DNA of 64,000 bases. Origin: Daphnia carinata. Taxonomy: Eukaryota; Arthropoda; Branchiopoda; Diplostraca; Daphniidae. Both the position numbers and the translations under genes were made by a program. A model generated the notes under the pieces. The model was not told the DNA's origin, did not search any database, and saw only the letters and a list, made by a program, of their open reading frames with translations. The stretch's first letter is position 1; every line of letters begins with the position of its first letter. Of the stretch, positions 1-12,100 are shown one piece after another. The DNA lies in NCBI RefSeq assembly GCF_022539665.2, contig NC_081340.1:3720001-3784000 (forward strand), written 5' to 3'.

Positions 1-2018
1 CAGCAATGAAACATGCGATTTTCTATTTATGTTTTCAGCGAGAATGCGGCACTTAACTAACATTGCGGAAGCCTAGTGCGCATAACTGGGCAAAAAGAAA
101 ACATAAACAAGTGTCGAGCCAGGTTTAGCACCGTAATAGGAGGCGGTCGGCAGAAATGTCACGCTCTATTACCATAGCGCTGATTATTATTTTCAAATGA
201 GTAGCGGTTCGGGCTATACTGCCAAGTTAAACAGCTAATGACGTGGCGGTCTTTTATTAGCCAATTTATAATGAATGCCAATAATGTACACACACTGACC
301 TGTCGCCCAGCTACTCAGGCTCCATAAACACTTGAGGCCGTTGGACTTTTTTGGGTATGAAACGAAAAGAACAGCAAAAAAAAGATGCCATAAAACAATT
401 AACGTCATTTGAACTTTGGTGAAAGCGCAACGTTTTATTACATCACAAAGGGAGAGGAATAAGCGAATATTCCCTTTTTATCATGAAAATTCCCCCATCC
501 AATATTGCTGGCCGCAGATATTTTCAACGGATAGCTTGGCTTCTTCGTAATAACATTCCTGCCCACTTTTGTGTGTGATTTCTCTCTTGACGTACATATC
601 GAATTCATTTTATTATACCTTCTAGGGGTGTTTGGCTTCTAATGATTCTTTATGTACAAGTATTGAACTGCAGGATAATAAAAACGCTTGGAGAGTTGCA
701 GGCCAGCGTGTTCGACATTTACATGTATTGATTTTTCTTTTTGCTCTGTGGCGTCCCTCATTCTTATTCGGTGGAGGGACATAGAAGATTAGCCTACACA
801 TCGGTTATATTAAATCGGCTGATTTCATTGTGATGGGCTTGTGTGACTGCCCGTCACATCGATGGCTGATCATCATTCCATTCTTTATTTTCTTCTCTCT
901 TTTCAACGATGCAGTTTTCTTCTTTTCTTTTTTTTGTTGGCCTCAGGATCACAGTTCCCGTGTCCTCCGGTTTTACATTCCGGCTTATCTTAGCTTGACG
1001 ACGATAATAGGGAAAACAATGGACAGAGGGGACGGTGCATTGACAAACGTTATAATAAAGGAGGCGAGAACATAAAAGGACAAATATATATCAACGACAA
1101 ATATTGCGTTGTGCATAATTAATAATACACACGGACAGCGCTTATTTTTTTTAAATACGCACAGTGCACAAACATAAAGAAAATAATTGTTATTGATAAT
1201 ACAATTTGTGTTTCGGATGGCTCTTTTCTGAACTCCCCCCATCGGGTTAGTACAACTTTTGTTCTGATTTTCATATAACAATAAATATATTGTGTATGCA
1301 AATATCGGTCATAAAGTATACATTAAATGATAAATAAATAGACGGGGAAATGGATTGGATGAATTGGACAAAAATCCAAACAAAAAACACGGCTACATTG
1401 AAACTAAAAAAAAAAATGAGGATCACCTTGCACGGAATAGTTGGTGTATCGCTTTTTTTTTCTTGTTTTTTTTTTTTTTATTGGGACAGACAAAGTGAAA
1501 GAGAAAAGCTATTTTTTCGGTTGCCACATCAAGCGGCAGGTATAATTTCCTATGCACATTGTCTTTATGAACGTCAAGAACCGTGCGAAGAACATTGTTC
1601 AAGCGCGATACCTGCATTCACGCGCCTCGCGAGAACATCTTTAAGGAATACACACAATGAGAGTTAAAAAAACATCCGGCTTGGTGACTAGAGTTTTTTT
1701 TTTTTAGCGAGAAAACGGAGAGAAGGAAGGATGAATAAAAAAATAACAAAAGGCCATCCATTTTACAAATATCTCAGATCTGATGGCGCGATGATCGAAT
1801 TCACATCGTTAACATCGAGAGGAATGACTGTGACCGTCAAATCAAAAAAAAGAGCAGCTTACGTGTAGGAACGGTTGAGAGGGAATTCCAGTTCAGTTTT
1901 GTTTTAATGAGTAAGAAATAATGCCGTTGAAATCCGAGATTCAAAATCCAAAGGAAGTTTTGTTTTCTTAGACGGAACGCCGTGAGACGGGGAGAACGAG
2001 TAGGGCACCTAATCCTGA
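1..2018. other. non-coding stretch, 3' side of the neuropeptide gene
   Basis: I see no credible coding exon, RNA gene or mobile element here. The sequence is AT-rich with many short T and A runs. Short open frames exist on both strands but are low-complexity (Phe/Lys-rich) and lack paired splice signals. The right end presumably contains the 3' untranslated region of the minus-strand peptide gene that ends at 2019. Confidence 0.5.
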
Positions 2019-2606
2019 TCAACGGATTTTATTGTTGCCACGCAAGTAACGCCAAATATCGTCGTATATCTCTTCTTGAGTTTCACCTGCGTTTCGGTCT
2101 TCATCCGACCGGCTACTGTTTTCCGCCTGAGCGTCCATCAGCGATCCGTCGGACTCTTCGTCTTGGCTCCTCTTCTTGCGACCACTGTTATTCCACAAGA
2201 GCGCAATTAGACACACTCATTTTTTTAGATACAAACGTTAATCGAAACGTGGATGGAAACTTACATTTTGGATGGGTCGACGTAGCCGTAATATTTGCCG
2301 GACGATGAAGACATCTTGCCTTTGAGACGGGCCAGGGCCAGCAAAGTCTGTAATTCGGCGAGTCGCTGATCGGAGACTCTCTTTTGTCGGCTACCCCTTA
2401 ATAATTACAAATGAAAATACCAGGAGATCAATAAACGAGAATGCAAAAGTGAGGCTAATAAGTATATAGTTCTAACTTAGTAACTATAAATATTAAAATG
2501 GCATAATGAAAATTTACCTCCAGGACGGGTAGGCCTGAATAGAGACGGCTAGAAGACTAAGAACGATCACCGCTATAAGAACAGAATGAGCTGATTTCTG
2601 ATGCAT
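2019..2606 (-). CDS. neuropeptide precursor, insect parathyroid-hormone-like (iPTH / PXXXamide type)
   Basis: Three exons join in phase: 2606-2518, 2396-2265 and 2184-2019, giving 128 residues. Residues 1-25 are a clear signal peptide (MHQKSAHSVLIAVIVLSLLA..., ending SIQA). RQKR at 33-36 and GRKKR at 75-79 are dibasic convertase sites. They release a 38-residue peptide (37-74) starting VSDQRLAELQTLLALARLKG and ending YYGYVDPSKI, with Gly75 as amide donor. The tail 80-128 is acidic and ends WRYLRGNNKIR. Seen: secreted, amidated, amphipathic-helix peptide, Cys-free. Known: PXXXamide peptides, described in cuttlefish and identified as iPTH in Tribolium, end in Pro-x-x-x-NH2 and act on a class B GPCR related to the vertebrate PTH receptor. 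Inferred: this is the crustacean member, from the PSKI-amide end, the length and the helix. A CRF-like or other class B ligand is the alternative. Neuropeptide precursor: about 0.9; iPTH identity: about 0.6. Confidence 0.8.
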
Positions 2607-3148
2607 CTTTTTTTCTTTCTTGTTTCCTTGACAGAACTGGAACTGCTCTTCTCCGATTGACGTCCTTTAATGAAACGGCGATATACAGGCTCGTGTTCGA
2701 AAGGACAGGGTAGAAAAAAAAACTCGAGGAGAAATAGAGGCAAACTGGCGATAATAGGCTTTCACAGTTCCTTGAAACTCTCAAAAGAAGATCGAATGTT
2801 GAGGACGACAGACGATACGTTTCACTTCGGCTGGAACTGGTGACTCTGCGTGAAGAGTAATCCGAACCGAAATCCAATAAACAGGTTGCTTACTAAACAA
2901 TTGATGTTGTTTTTGCTTCTCTCGAGTCGATTTGAAAAATAACTAAAAAAAAAACGCAGGCAGCGATATTTGTGTCAGGATAGCGAGCGTGAAAGAAAAA
3001 TGAATAGGGCGGAGCTGTTTTTCGTTCTTCCAACAATCAGCGAGTGAATGAAAACAAGTCAATCGCTTTTCCTGATGCTGACTCGTGTGAACTAGCTTGC
3101 GCGACCAGCTGTGTCTGTATGACGTGCCTTACTGTGGATATCGTGGTA

Positions 3149-3157
3149 TTTTATATA
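3149..3157 (-). promoter_or_regulatory. TATA box of the neuropeptide gene
   Basis: The minus strand reads TATATAAAA here, about 545 bases upstream of the peptide start codon at 2606. It would place transcription start near 3120-3128 and give a long 5' leader, or one with an unseen intron. TATA promoters are common for tissue-restricted arthropod peptide genes. Assignment is by position only. Confidence 0.5.
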
Positions 3158-3169
3158 CGGCAAGCGGCG

Positions 3170-6100
3170 GCTTCCCCTAGACCCCCACGCCCACCTAGGG
3201 TATAAGCTTATCTCATCGTCAAGCGCGCGCCTCTTTCAAAGGCCGGCCCGCGTTCCCACTGTGTAACGCCGCCTCACCAAGTCCGCGGTCAGACCATTCT
3301 TCCCTCCTGTTGCAACAATTCAGTCTAAGATATAAAAAAGGAAATAATTATCAAAAGACAAGCGTGGCAACCGGCGACGGAAGAAAGGATTGGCCCCCCC
3401 CCCTTTTTTTTTGGTTAGAATTCTTTATTAATATGTAAATACAATAGTGACGTAGTTCTAGTTCCCTTTCTTGTACGTCCATTCTGAGCGATTAATCGAG
3501 ATGGCATATCATGAAGAAACAATATACCATCTGTGTCTGCCCACGCAGACACACGCAGTGCAAGCCCCATTCGGATTTCTTACGAAATACGAAGACTTTC
3601 ACGCAGAAAAAGAACAGGATCGTGCAACTCCTGTAAAACACGTATCCCGCTGTGACAGTCTACATAATATATTTCGGCAAAATAAAAAAGGTAATAACAG
3701 AAACCTGTTGGAGAATTTCACGTTTCATCATTGACGTCACAACCTATTGTGAGGAGTCCCTCACCATGTTCCAGGTTTCCGCCGGTTTGCCGTGACGACA
3801 TTATAGCCAAGATTGTTAGCGGTGTTTCGGCCGCGAGGTCACGCAGCCCGAAGGAGACCTTTCGCACCCAGCGCTGAATTTCCCATTGGATCCATTCTGT
3901 ATACGGGAAATTCAACGTCGTTATCTCCATCCCGTCTGCATTGCAATCCGGCGACCCGGGTCTCCCTTCTTGTTACAAGCCACATATGGTTCTAACACGC
4001 TCCGTATACACGTACCGCACATACTGAACACACGAAAAGACAGCGACCGGGAGCGGAACTTGTCGCGCAGCCGACTTCATTTTGAAACATGTGACTTGGG
4101 TGGCGCAACGAAGCTGATGTCTTCAAATTAAAAATATACATTTAAAAGGAAAAAAAAAGAGAGAATTAGAAAACTGGTATCGATGATTGCATCAGGATTT
4201 CTTTTCTTTGTCTCGCAAAGGCTTTTGAACAGATCTATCAGCATTCCATCAGCGTCACTTGAGTTTCCTTTGGAAAACAGTAGTGGTGCGTTGAGAACAT
4301 TCGACCAAGAAAGAAGTCTTGTTGCTAGGACGTTAGAGAGGGAAACAAATCAATTCGATCTGTTCAAACTCCAAAGGCTTTTCGTTTTTATGGGATGATG
4401 GCTTGCCGCGGTGGCATGCCACCCATAGTTACGTCATCCGTTCAAAGTCCACTAGATTTACACACTTTCAATTTTTTCTTTTCTACAAGTTCCGGACGGA
4501 ATAGGGGCAAAAACAAAATTGGATAAATGTGACGTAAAACGCTCGCCCAGTTTTATCGATTCAAAAGCAATTACTAACAACGGCGATCGCAGATCCGGTT
4601 GTGACGACTTGTTGATGTTGATATCGCTGGAAAATCACGCACCAGCCGACCCGAGAAACACAACAAAATCGGTGCCTCAAAACGAATCGAGAAATTGAAT
4701 GAAATATTATAAGCAACAACCGAGCCACTTCATCATGTCAATCCATCTCAAACATACGGTTTTGGATGCTGTCCGGACATAATGCAGACTCTAATCGAAT
4801 GCAACGACACGCCATTGCAGGAGCCTTCTTCACGGTGAATCATCTGGCGGGCCGCGTCGAGCAAGTTCTTGTTTGTTCCACTGTGTACCATGAAATATAG
4901 TGACAAGCTATATCTGTATGTATACAGTATATCGCATAATAACGAAAACAAAACGTACCCTACACTATACGGCGCTTGGATCATATCTAGGGGGCGTGTC
5001 TGCGTGACAGCATAGCGTTTGAACGTATCAATGTAGCGCGTGACTCCATCATATAGGACGCCGTTTATTTATGGAGTCCGGTTTATATGGGGATGCGGTT
5101 TTCGGCGGACGGAAGTCTACAAACCCGACCATGAAAGGTAGAAAAGATGTGCCCTCGTTTTCAACGGTCCAATTCTACACCAACAGCATACGAGAATTTT
5201 CGTGAAAAAGCGAATACGAAAATGGGGAATGACGTTTAGCTAAAAGTTTCAACAGCAGCCGAACTGAACGGGATGGACAAGTAAATCACCTTACCAAGGC
5301 ACATTTGAACGAGAAGGAAAAAGAGAAAAAAAAACCCAGGGAAAATTCCCGAAATGCAATCAAACGTGTCAAGGAGAATCGGAACGTGAATAAAGGCGTG
5401 TATAAGGAAAGGACACGCGTTTGTCCATATTGCTTTTGTTACACAGGCGGCGATGACGAGGACCAAGCTGTCCAGACAAAAGGAAAACGGGCTTTTAGCT
5501 TTTTCTTTATCTTCACGACGTGAGACCTTTTATCTTCTTTTTTATTGGACAAGTTCTCCCACCTCCCCCCTTCTCAGAAAAAGAATTACGGTATAGTATA
5601 TATGTATTGCACGGCGGGGATAATTCGAAAGGCGTTTGTCGTTTTACTGGTGAAACCGATGGAAATTCCCGGTGCTTGTAATCACGATGTTCATCTAGTT
5701 TGCCTATTGTCGTATTAAACCCAGTCATGGGCGCTAATGAGTTATCTGTTTTATGGCAATACCAAAGCCAATTGTTATAGAAATGGCAAAAGCGATTCAA
5801 AGTAAGAGAAGCGTGCAAAGAACAACCGCTAAAAGGATTGCGATAATCACACCTGTTGTAACCTAAACTACAATTAGGTATTTAACCGGTCGTATCAAAC
5901 TCTAAGCGTGTTGCGAACGTTTTCGGATGCATTGTGTAACTTTATAAACGGTAGATTGAATTACATTTAAAAATCTAGACGAGGTTATCATTGATATGCT
6001 AGACTATATACTCGTCAACTTTCAGTTAACCTAATTCGTGGGTTCTGCATCTGGTGGAAATTTTTCGCATGATCTCATATATATCACGTCATCCGGAAAA

Positions 6101-9100
6101 ACCAGCGATAGGTTAGCACATTAGTAAGCCAAGCAGACAGGTAATAAAAATTAAGGTACAACTCCAGAATAAAAGAACATCTGTAGTCTGCAGTTTGCGA
6201 AATCTATTGCAAGCAACAGTATAACCTATTAGGGATGTTCACCGACTTAACTATTGCCGAAATCAATTACAGATTATCGTCCGGGGGCTACTGTAATTTA
6301 TTTAGGGCTTTTTTACACACAGCAAATAGTGAGAAAGAATAAATATTTACTCAACTAACTCCTAAAGCTATGACCCTTCCCTTGTTAGCCATTCCTTTCA
6401 GTTATTTATTGAGCTGCCCCATGTTGACTTGATTGATTAAAGGCGCCCAATTACAGGAACTCCATTGGGCAGTCGGCCTGCAGAAACAACGTCCTTTCAC
6501 CCCGATGACGCAAAAGACGGAAGGGGAAAAAAAGAAAGGTGCGATTGGGAAAGGCACACGAGAGAATGGCTTACTGCACCTCATCTTCCACATCTTATGA
6601 TAAGCAGGTGCTGATTGCTGCCGTAAGATTTATCCTGGAAAACTTCATTTCAATCTTGAATCATTTTCTTGATAGATTGAAACACGTGCTTTTCAAGCAA
6701 ATCAAATCCTTGCCCAGCCAACCCTGACAACTTCATGATGAATTGGCGATGAAAGCATCTAGTGCGATCAATCAAGCCAACTGTATCTTGGGGTCACACT
6801 CGGCAAAAAAAAAACTGGCCATCTGTTTTTCCCCCTTTTTTTCTGCCAGAAATTCGTGAGACAGCGGGAGTGTCGTAAAAGCGGCCTTTTGCGTCATCAT
6901 CGTCAGGAAGAGAAAGGTGGGCTCGTACGAATGTCTGAAAAAAAAGGGAATAGCAGTAAAGGTAGTTAATTGTATTTTATGAAACAAGTAGCTGTTTTTG
7001 TACATGAAAACGCTGAATCGCCCCACTGGCGGAGCTCTACGAGAGCGAAATAGCGAGCAGAATGTTTTGCTAATGGTTCTTATTCATTCAAGCTGTATAC
7101 AGAATGTGTGCCATATGTCATCAAGCAACGTTCAGTCACACAAGAAAACGTTTGGTAAATGCCTATAGACAGTGATTGGAATATCAAATCTCGCGGTCTG
7201 AATAGAGCGGGATTTTTACGTTATACAATTTTTCTGAACGCTTGGCCTGTTTTATATAGTGAGCAGTAATCTTATTGCGCGGTTTGCAAACGATGAATGT
7301 TTGCCCATAGATGCAAGGAATCGGTCGTGACGTACAGAACTATAACGACCATTTTTCAGAACCATAAGATTTTAGTGCAATAAAAAATTTCGTCAAGTCC
7401 TGCTAAAAACACACAATAAGCCAGGTAAAGTTCTCTGAACTATTTGATTTTTAATCCCGCGCATCGACTGTATGTCGTATGTGTTGTCACAGACTGAATA
7501 CTCAGCTGCCTGGTTGAGAATTATCCGAGAAGTTCTTTACTTACCCAAGAAACCCAAGCAACAATTTATTCTTAAACGCTGCCAGCGGTACTGCTTACCT
7601 AAAACTTGAAAAATACATCGCGCAAAGCAAAGTTATAGCGCAAGGAACGAATAAGAAGTATCAGAATCAGCTAATAATATTTTTATAGATTTATGATAAA
7701 ACAATCGTGAAAGTTTGATAGCTAATCAGTTGCCTCTTACCTGATTTATACGCATTTCTTCCGGGTACGTTGAGCCAATGCGGCAGCTCATCTTGTATAT
7801 GTAAACCTTGTTCTTCTTAGCAGCCTAGCTGCTTCTACAATTCGCTTGCTTTTGTCTCTGTGATAAGCTGTGACTCGTGTCGTTGCACCGCCTGGTGTTC
7901 TTTTTATTTTCTGCCCGCCTCAGTTTGTTCCTAGCAACGCCCGGTGTAGTCAAGTTGATAGCGTTTCCTGCCATAACGAAGACGGCAATGTAAAATGCGG
8001 ACTATATGGCCTTTTAGTAAGAAATGCAGCACACACACGGACCGACATTTTGGGAAAAATTCTATTGTCAAATGAACAATTGTGAAAAGTTTAACGATAC
8101 AAATTGACGTCTGTATTATCTAACCTGATTTTTCTGAAGCTATTAAGGCGCCATTTTGTCATCTGTGATATGCCTTCTTTTATTTCTTCCCTTGGCATCA
8201 ACGAGTCATTCTATTTACTGCCTTTCAAATCTTTTTTCAACAAAAGAGAGCAAAAAAGAAAACAAACCAAAACAAAAACGTTCTGTCGTGACTGTCGTGA
8301 GTCGCACGTTACTACGCGCCCATGTCAATTACAGATTTTCCTCTGGCGCGATACGGTGAGCGTGGGTTAGTGTAGTTGATTGTTTTTCATACCGAGGCCA
8401 AAAACAAAACAAAAAAAAATCTTCAGTATAGCAGATGATGGAAATCCCGTTCCGCCTGCGGATAATAGCCAATTTGTATTCGTATTTTTTCTAGTGGATC
8501 GTTTGGCAATGTTGCGTGGGTGTTACGTCGTCGTCACAGAGTCAGACGTTAACTAAATGGAATGACAACAACAGTGTTAGATCGTGAAGCTTATAGATTA
8601 TTAGCTCTCGTTTTGAGCAAGTTGATTGTCGTTCATTAGGTGTTGTTATTGAACAATATCTTGCAACCGTTTTAACGTCAATAGAACTTTAGCAACGCAA
8701 CGAAGAATAGAAGTTGAAAAGATCTGGACAAGAACGAGATTTCAAGTAAGTTATCACCTTTTTTTCTGTCCTTTTTTCTGAGTGCAAACTGCGCCTTCTC
8801 AGTTCGTTCATGTCTTATCGTTTCGTATCTTGTGTGATGAACGTCTGCGTTCACATCTGTAAACCTTCGTATACGGTACTTGTGTGAGTACAAAACAGGC
8901 AATAAGGGCAAACGAGTTTGGTAGCACCTTGATCTAGTTATTATATACCTAATTATTTTGCCGACTTGCTAACCACGAGTCTACCCTCCAGCGTTAAATA
9001 CGTTCCACTTTTACTCATCTCCTTATCGTGTTTTCCTTTGGCGTTTTTGGTTGTTCAAAGAAAACATATAGGCCAACACCTCCTACATATCGATTTACAT

Positions 9101-12100
9101 GTTCAGGTACTCCTTCCTTTCTATCTTCTCTATCTCACGTTAGATTCGGTCCAACCACATTTCAGTTCGGCATAAGTAATCTTCACTTTAAACTAAAAGG
9201 CCCTATAAGAACAAAAGCTTTCTGTTCATCCAATCAAATGCTATTTCTGTATTGTAGCCCAGAGAAAAATACTCAAGAACCCCGAAAAATGTCTTTGTTG
9301 TATTTCACGTGGGCTGTGGTAAACGAAAAGAAAAATGAATGGTTAGCACAGGCAAGTGCGCAGTCTAACTCTGTATATAGGCTATATATTGTGTGTCGTG
9401 TATACAGTAAACTAAATATATCCTCTGTCGTGTTTGGCTACAGCAAACTGTAAGCATTCAACAACCTCGTCCCCAGCACCTATACAAAGGCAATCGACAC
9501 GCAACTGGATAGGTGGCCCTCCTTGTTACACGATAGTCCGCTCTGTATAGAAGGTGACCACCCTGCCCTTGAATACATCGACTATTCATGGGGGGAACAA
9601 ACGCAGTTTTTCCCACTCTACGCAATTAGCTTGTCCAATGCGTTTGAATAAAATATTTCTGTAGATTTGATACTGCTTTATCCTTGTTAAGACTGAACGC
9701 AATTATTGGTAACAAGTGGTCCATTTTGTTTTTATTCGATAGAAAGCTTAAAAATAGAGTCCATCGATTCACGTATTTTTTATAATTTTTCTTCTCGATG
9801 GAGATCGTTAATTTGACTGACACTGACGTCAAAAGGATAACGATGTTAGACTCGCGTTTCCTTAGCTTTTTGCCCTTTGCGGACGTGAATTAGACCTCAG
9901 CGCGCGCAGCGAGTTTTACTCATTTAACCACGTAGAAATGAGATGGAATATTGAGCAGGCAATGAACGGTATTCGAAATTGTACTGGGATAAAGTTGATG
10001 CGCGTTTCCCAATAGCCGTGCAAAATCACAGTTGAATAAAAGAAAATTACAGATTCTACGTTTTATTTTATTTTTATGGACGATCCTCCCGCGTAGATTC
10101 GCAGAGTGCTGATGTGAGTCAACGTCGCAGAGAGCGCGTATTAGTCACGAATCGTTTGGCTCGGCCCACTTGGATGATCAGACTTGAATTTGCTTTCGCT
10201 TTACCATTAGGGACCCTTGAATCTCACGCACCGACTCATCGCAAATCGTCTTCCACTCGTCGTCGAATACAACCCAGTTTCCTTTCTTATTTTCTTAGGC
10301 ATTCACGACGCGGTTGCGACACTGTCAAGTGTATTGTATACATATGACTATGCACGAATCGTGAATGATTTCACAACTTCAAAGGAAAAGAAAAAAAATT
10401 CTTAATTGTTGCCAAAGCTTGAAACAAAATTGAATGACAGACGCTAATAGATCGACAACTAAACACAAATTCATTATCGGGAAAGAAATAGAGAAAGGCA
10501 GCATGTGTAACTCAATTAGGCAAGTTTACGTAGCATTCGTAGAACTTTCTTCCTTTTCTTTTTCCATCACCGCAAACAAGTTGAGAGTGGAAGCGTAGTT
10601 TTACCCGGAATACTCTTATATGTAAATCAATAAACCCAAGAAAGGAAAAAAATACTATAGATTATTGCCTCTTCGGTAGAAAGAGAGGCCTGTCCTCCAG
10701 CTGGATGGTTTCGTTTGACATGTGACGAAACATGAAAAAAAAAAACTTTTTCGAGTTTCGCACTGCGGGTCGTCGTGTGTGTTGACGTTCCATCTTCCTC
10801 CCGGTCGCAACCTGAGAAGCCTTCCCTCCTGTGTTGATTCGTCCCCACCGGGCTGTTACTGTCCCGCTTTCACTTCCTGCATACGAAATCATAGACATCA
10901 TGTTGTTCCTTTTTTTTTTCCTTCTTTGCTGATGCTGTCGCCTCTTTGGCAAAAGATATTCACTCTAGCACAGAAGTGAGCGCGGCCTCGGCAAACAATT
11001 GGCCGACGTCACAGCATCGAAGGGTTTTTCCCTGCTGTTTGCTGTTGCTACACACAAGAAGGATGTCTACATGTGAGAAGAAAAAAAAATGGGATTCAGT
11101 GAGAATAATCTCAGCTTTCGCAGCTTTAGGTTAGTCTATGATCATTGTTTTTATATGCAGTATCGTCAATGGCGAGAGAGAGTCTAGGCTATTGCACGCA
11201 CGTTTTATGCGAGGATATTCATGGGCTCATTGCGAGTCCAACTAAAGAAAAACACGGGCACCGGATCAGCAAAGTAAAATGCCAGCCAAAATCTTTGATC
11301 TCTTTTCGCTCAAATTCCCCCTTCCCTCCATCCCCGGAAGCTATTCTGGCTGTCGATGATTATGTGCGATACACCGTGTGGGTTGACACTTGGCGATCCT
11401 GTTTTCTTTGAAAATTCTGTCCTTTCTTGTCTGGCTTTTCTTTTCTTTTTTTGTGATGCGAATCATAAATCATCATTGCGGGGGCCGCTTTCCTATAAAC
11501 AATACGCAATCAGGACGTGATGCTCCTCAAGTCCGGAAATAGATCCATCATTTTTCCACTTCCATTTCCTTGCAGCTGAACTTTCGGATCTTACATCTTT
11601 GAAAATAGAGACGAGAAGCAATCGGCTAGGGTCGTTTAGACAGTCGTTTTGTGTACATAGTAGAAGACCTTTTCCAGTAACACGATTCCAACATGACATT
11701 ACTAGATGCGGACGGCTGCGTCTACGTGCGATGACGTTCATGTCAGATAGGACGTTTCAGTTGGTATCATTCCAAAAAATAAAAAATAAACTGCAAGCGT
11801 GTAGACACAGCATGCGGGTTGAGGTACGTGATGGTCTTGCTGGAAGAAAATAAAGAAGGAACAGTTCGACCTTCGTATACGTATTAAAGTCATCGCGCCT
11901 TCGTTACACATACGTCCTCATAATGGAGTGCGGATGCCGAGAAGTCGATTTTTTCATTTGGCAACAAAGCGGTCGTCAAAGACTTGTGACACTGATGGAG
12001 AGACAGAGCATCTCGGCGACAACAAAAAAGGGGAGGTCTTTTGGAATGTTGGCTATGTTGTAGGAGTAAGGTGTTGACGAGTGCGTTGGCGGTATGTGCT

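Noticed and set aside
3123-3131. miR-124 seed-like taaggcacg on the minus strand
   Set aside because: Only nine bases match, it lies at the predicted transcription start of the peptide gene, and no precursor hairpin is seen.
9028-9453. 141-codon plus-strand open frame
   Set aside because: Ser/Phe/Lys-rich translation without motif or conserved pattern, and no regulatory context.
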